This document shows positions 7,504-8,664 of a stretch of DNA of 8,664 nucleotides, one piece after another (positions within the stretch are counted from its first letter, which is position 1; the number at the start of each line of letters is the position of its first letter). The stretch is from Bdellovibrionales bacterium. Its GTDB lineage: Bacteria > Bdellovibrionota > UBA1018 > CAIPTA01. The notes under the pieces are model-generated. The model did not search any database. It was not told the origin of the DNA and saw nothing but the letters and a program-made list of their open reading frames with translations. A program made the translations under genes and the position numbers. The stretch spans positions 1 to 8,664 of the forward strand of contig JAKFYM010000082.1 of NCBI GenBank assembly GCA_021730855.1, in the 5' to 3' direction.

Positions 7504-8664
7504 GAAATCTCCCGCAGCCGGCGGCAGAGATCAGCCATCGTGGGCACGCCCTCGAAATTTCCCTTGCCGAGCACGGCCTGGGAAAGTGCCTGGGCCAAGG
7601 TGGGGTAGAGCAAACGTGCGCACTCATAGGCTTCCGCAGGAAGGCGTTCGGGCTGCTGGCCATATTCCTCCACGCAGATTTTTTTCCAATCTTTTTGCCC
7701 GCGCTCGGCGGCCACTTGTTTCGCGCGCTCCACGGCCTGGTACCAAGGGCTCCCGCGATACACCCGGCGCAAAAATTCCTTGGAGAAATGCACATTGCCG
7801 GAAAGCAAACGCAATTCATCGGGACCAATCGAATCGACCAACTGAAAGGTGCGGCCGTGCTCTCCATTTTTCTGAAAGGCAAATTCGAATTTCCCGTCCC
7901 AAAGCTCGAGGCCGAGCTGGGAAAACAAATCACGCAAGCGCAGGGCGATCAAGAGGGTGTAAGCCGTGAGCTCGTCCATCTCCTCTTGGCTGAGGCCCGC
8001 CACTTGCTTGGCTTCTTCGCGGGTGAGGAAACGATCCGTGGGCTCAAGCTTAGTGAAGAATTCCACGATCGGATAGGGAAACCACTCCCCCGCGCGCGGA
8101 ACCTCGGGGAAACCAAAACTCTCAGCATAGTCCGGAATTTTTTCTGCCCGCGCGAGAAAGGAAGATGCCTCCGGTGCGCCGAACCGAAAGACCACTTCGA
8201 GAGGCACGAGAACGTTCGTGAGTTTTTCCTGATAGGCGGAATAGTCCCAAAAAATCTTTCCTTCCTTCGTGGTGGCCCGCACCAGGGGGCGCTGCAGAGC
8301 ATGCACGAGGAGACGGCGCGCGCGCGAGCCCGAAGCCACGCTCTGGTTGGAGCCATCAATGAGGCCAAGCGAATGATGAGGCATGCCCTCGCGGCGCAGC
8401 TGCTTCCAGGCCGCGGTGGTGGTGAGGCTATCGCGCCAGAATTTGGGAAAATTTTCGGGAATCTGCCAGTTTTCCCAGGGCGCGCCGAGGTAGTGAAAAA
8501 AAAGATCGCCCATCACGGCGAGCGATTCGCCCTTGCCGGGTAGCGGATCGGGCATCTCGCCCCAGTCAAAGATCGAATAACGATCAGAGAACTCAAACAC
8601 GTAGGGGCTCTTGCCCTCAACGCCATAAATATCTTTTACTGAACCCGAATAAAGGCGGTGGCGA
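7500..8664 (-). CDS. purC: Phosphoribosylaminoimidazole-succinocarboxamide synthase (SAICAR synthetase), long form, 5' partial
   Basis: PurC condenses CAIR with aspartate using ATP to give SAICAR (step 8). The gene enters from the right edge: the open frame continues without a stop to 8664, and the codons above a GTG at 8600 read RHRLYSGSVKDIYGVEGKSP, which is the conserved PurC opening (GxxKDxY), so the GTG is not the start. Only a few N-terminal residues should be missing. At least 387 aa are visible, against about 235-305 for most PurC proteins. In visible numbering: FSDRYSIFDWGEMPD (25-39), VPLEVVFRFG (153-162, the family's VPxEVVVRG), YPIVEFFTKLEPTDRFLT (197-214), LELWDGKFEF (252-261, the DxKxEF metal/nucleotide site), LVDSIGPDELRLL (275-287, the LxDExxPDxxR motif) and FSKEFLRR. 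The extra length lies mainly between about 55 and 140 and in the C-terminal 80 residues. The stop overlaps the purD start (ATGA). This is the first gene seen in the operon. Confidence 0.92.
   Translation of the reverse strand, partial: RHRLYSGSVKDIYGVEGKSPYVFEFSDRYSIFDWGEMPDPLPGKGESLAVMGDLFFHYLGAPWENWQIPENFPKFWRDSLTTTAAWKQLRREGMPHHSLGLIDGSNQSVASGSRARRLLVHALQRPLVRATTKEGKIFWDYSAYQEKLTNVLVPLEVVFRFGAPEASSFLARAEKIPDYAESFGFPEVPRAGEWFPYPIVEFFTKLEPTDRFLTREEAKQVAGLSQEEMDELTAYTLLIALRLRDLFSQLGLELWDGKFEFAFQKNGEHGRTFQLVDSIGPDELRLLSGNVHFSKEFLRRVYRGSPWYQAVERAKQVAAERGQKDWKKICVEEYGQQPERLPAEAYECARLLYPTLAQALSQAVLGKGNFEGVPTMADLCRRLREIS

Noticed and set aside
6899..7933. 344-codon minus-strand frame spanning the purC/purD junction
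   Set aside because: It is in a different frame from both conserved genes, and its Arg/Ser/Gly-rich translation shows no domain.
8598..8600. GTG as the start codon of purC
   Set aside because: Upstream in-frame codons encode the conserved PurC N-terminal motif (SGSVKDIY), so the gene begins outside the window.
1..8664. Mobile elements, CRISPR, tRNA/rRNA, riboswitch, terminators or defence genes
   Set aside because: Nearly every base is inside a conserved purine gene; the longest noncoding gap is 8 bp. I saw no direct repeats, integrase, transposase, stem-loop with T-tract or RNA gene.

Overview
The window is almost wholly coding and holds one run of seven de novo purine biosynthesis genes, all on the minus strand. 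In transcription order (right to left) they are purC (5' end cut by the window edge), purD, purN, purL, purQ, purH and purM (only the first 46 codons are inside). They are very tightly packed. Stop and start codons overlap by 4 bp (purC/purD), 14 bp (purD/purN), 8 bp (purN/purL), 4 bp (purL/purQ) and 1 bp (purQ/purH, or 4 bp with the alternative start), and an 8-bp gap separates purH from purM. No intergenic space exceeds 8 bp, so no internal promoter, terminator or RNA gene is evident; any promoter or regulator site should lie upstream of purC, beyond position 8664.

Together the genes encode steps 2 (PurD), 3 (PurN), 4 (PurL+PurQ), 5 (PurM), 8 (PurC) and 9-10 (PurH) of the route from PRPP to IMP. 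PurF, PurE/PurK and PurB are not in the window and are expected elsewhere in the genome.

The organism looks like a Gram-negative-type bacterium of moderately high GC (roughly 60% by eye). Several proteins are unusual versions: a very long SAICAR synthetase (at least 387 aa), a PurH whose cyclohydrolase domain lacks the usual HPxxHGG stretch, and a 1038-aa PurL that carries a PurS-like N-terminal region but no glutaminase, which is supplied by a separate PurQ. From memory these variants recall Bdellovibrionota and other former deltaproteobacteria, but that placement is weak and unverified.

I see no mobile element, CRISPR array, tRNA/rRNA, phage gene or defence gene. The window is a housekeeping operon. 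Its interest lies in enzyme architecture and operon compaction, not in an undescribed system. Long open frames on the plus strand (2474-4000 and 4079-5716 are the largest) are antisense shadows of purL.
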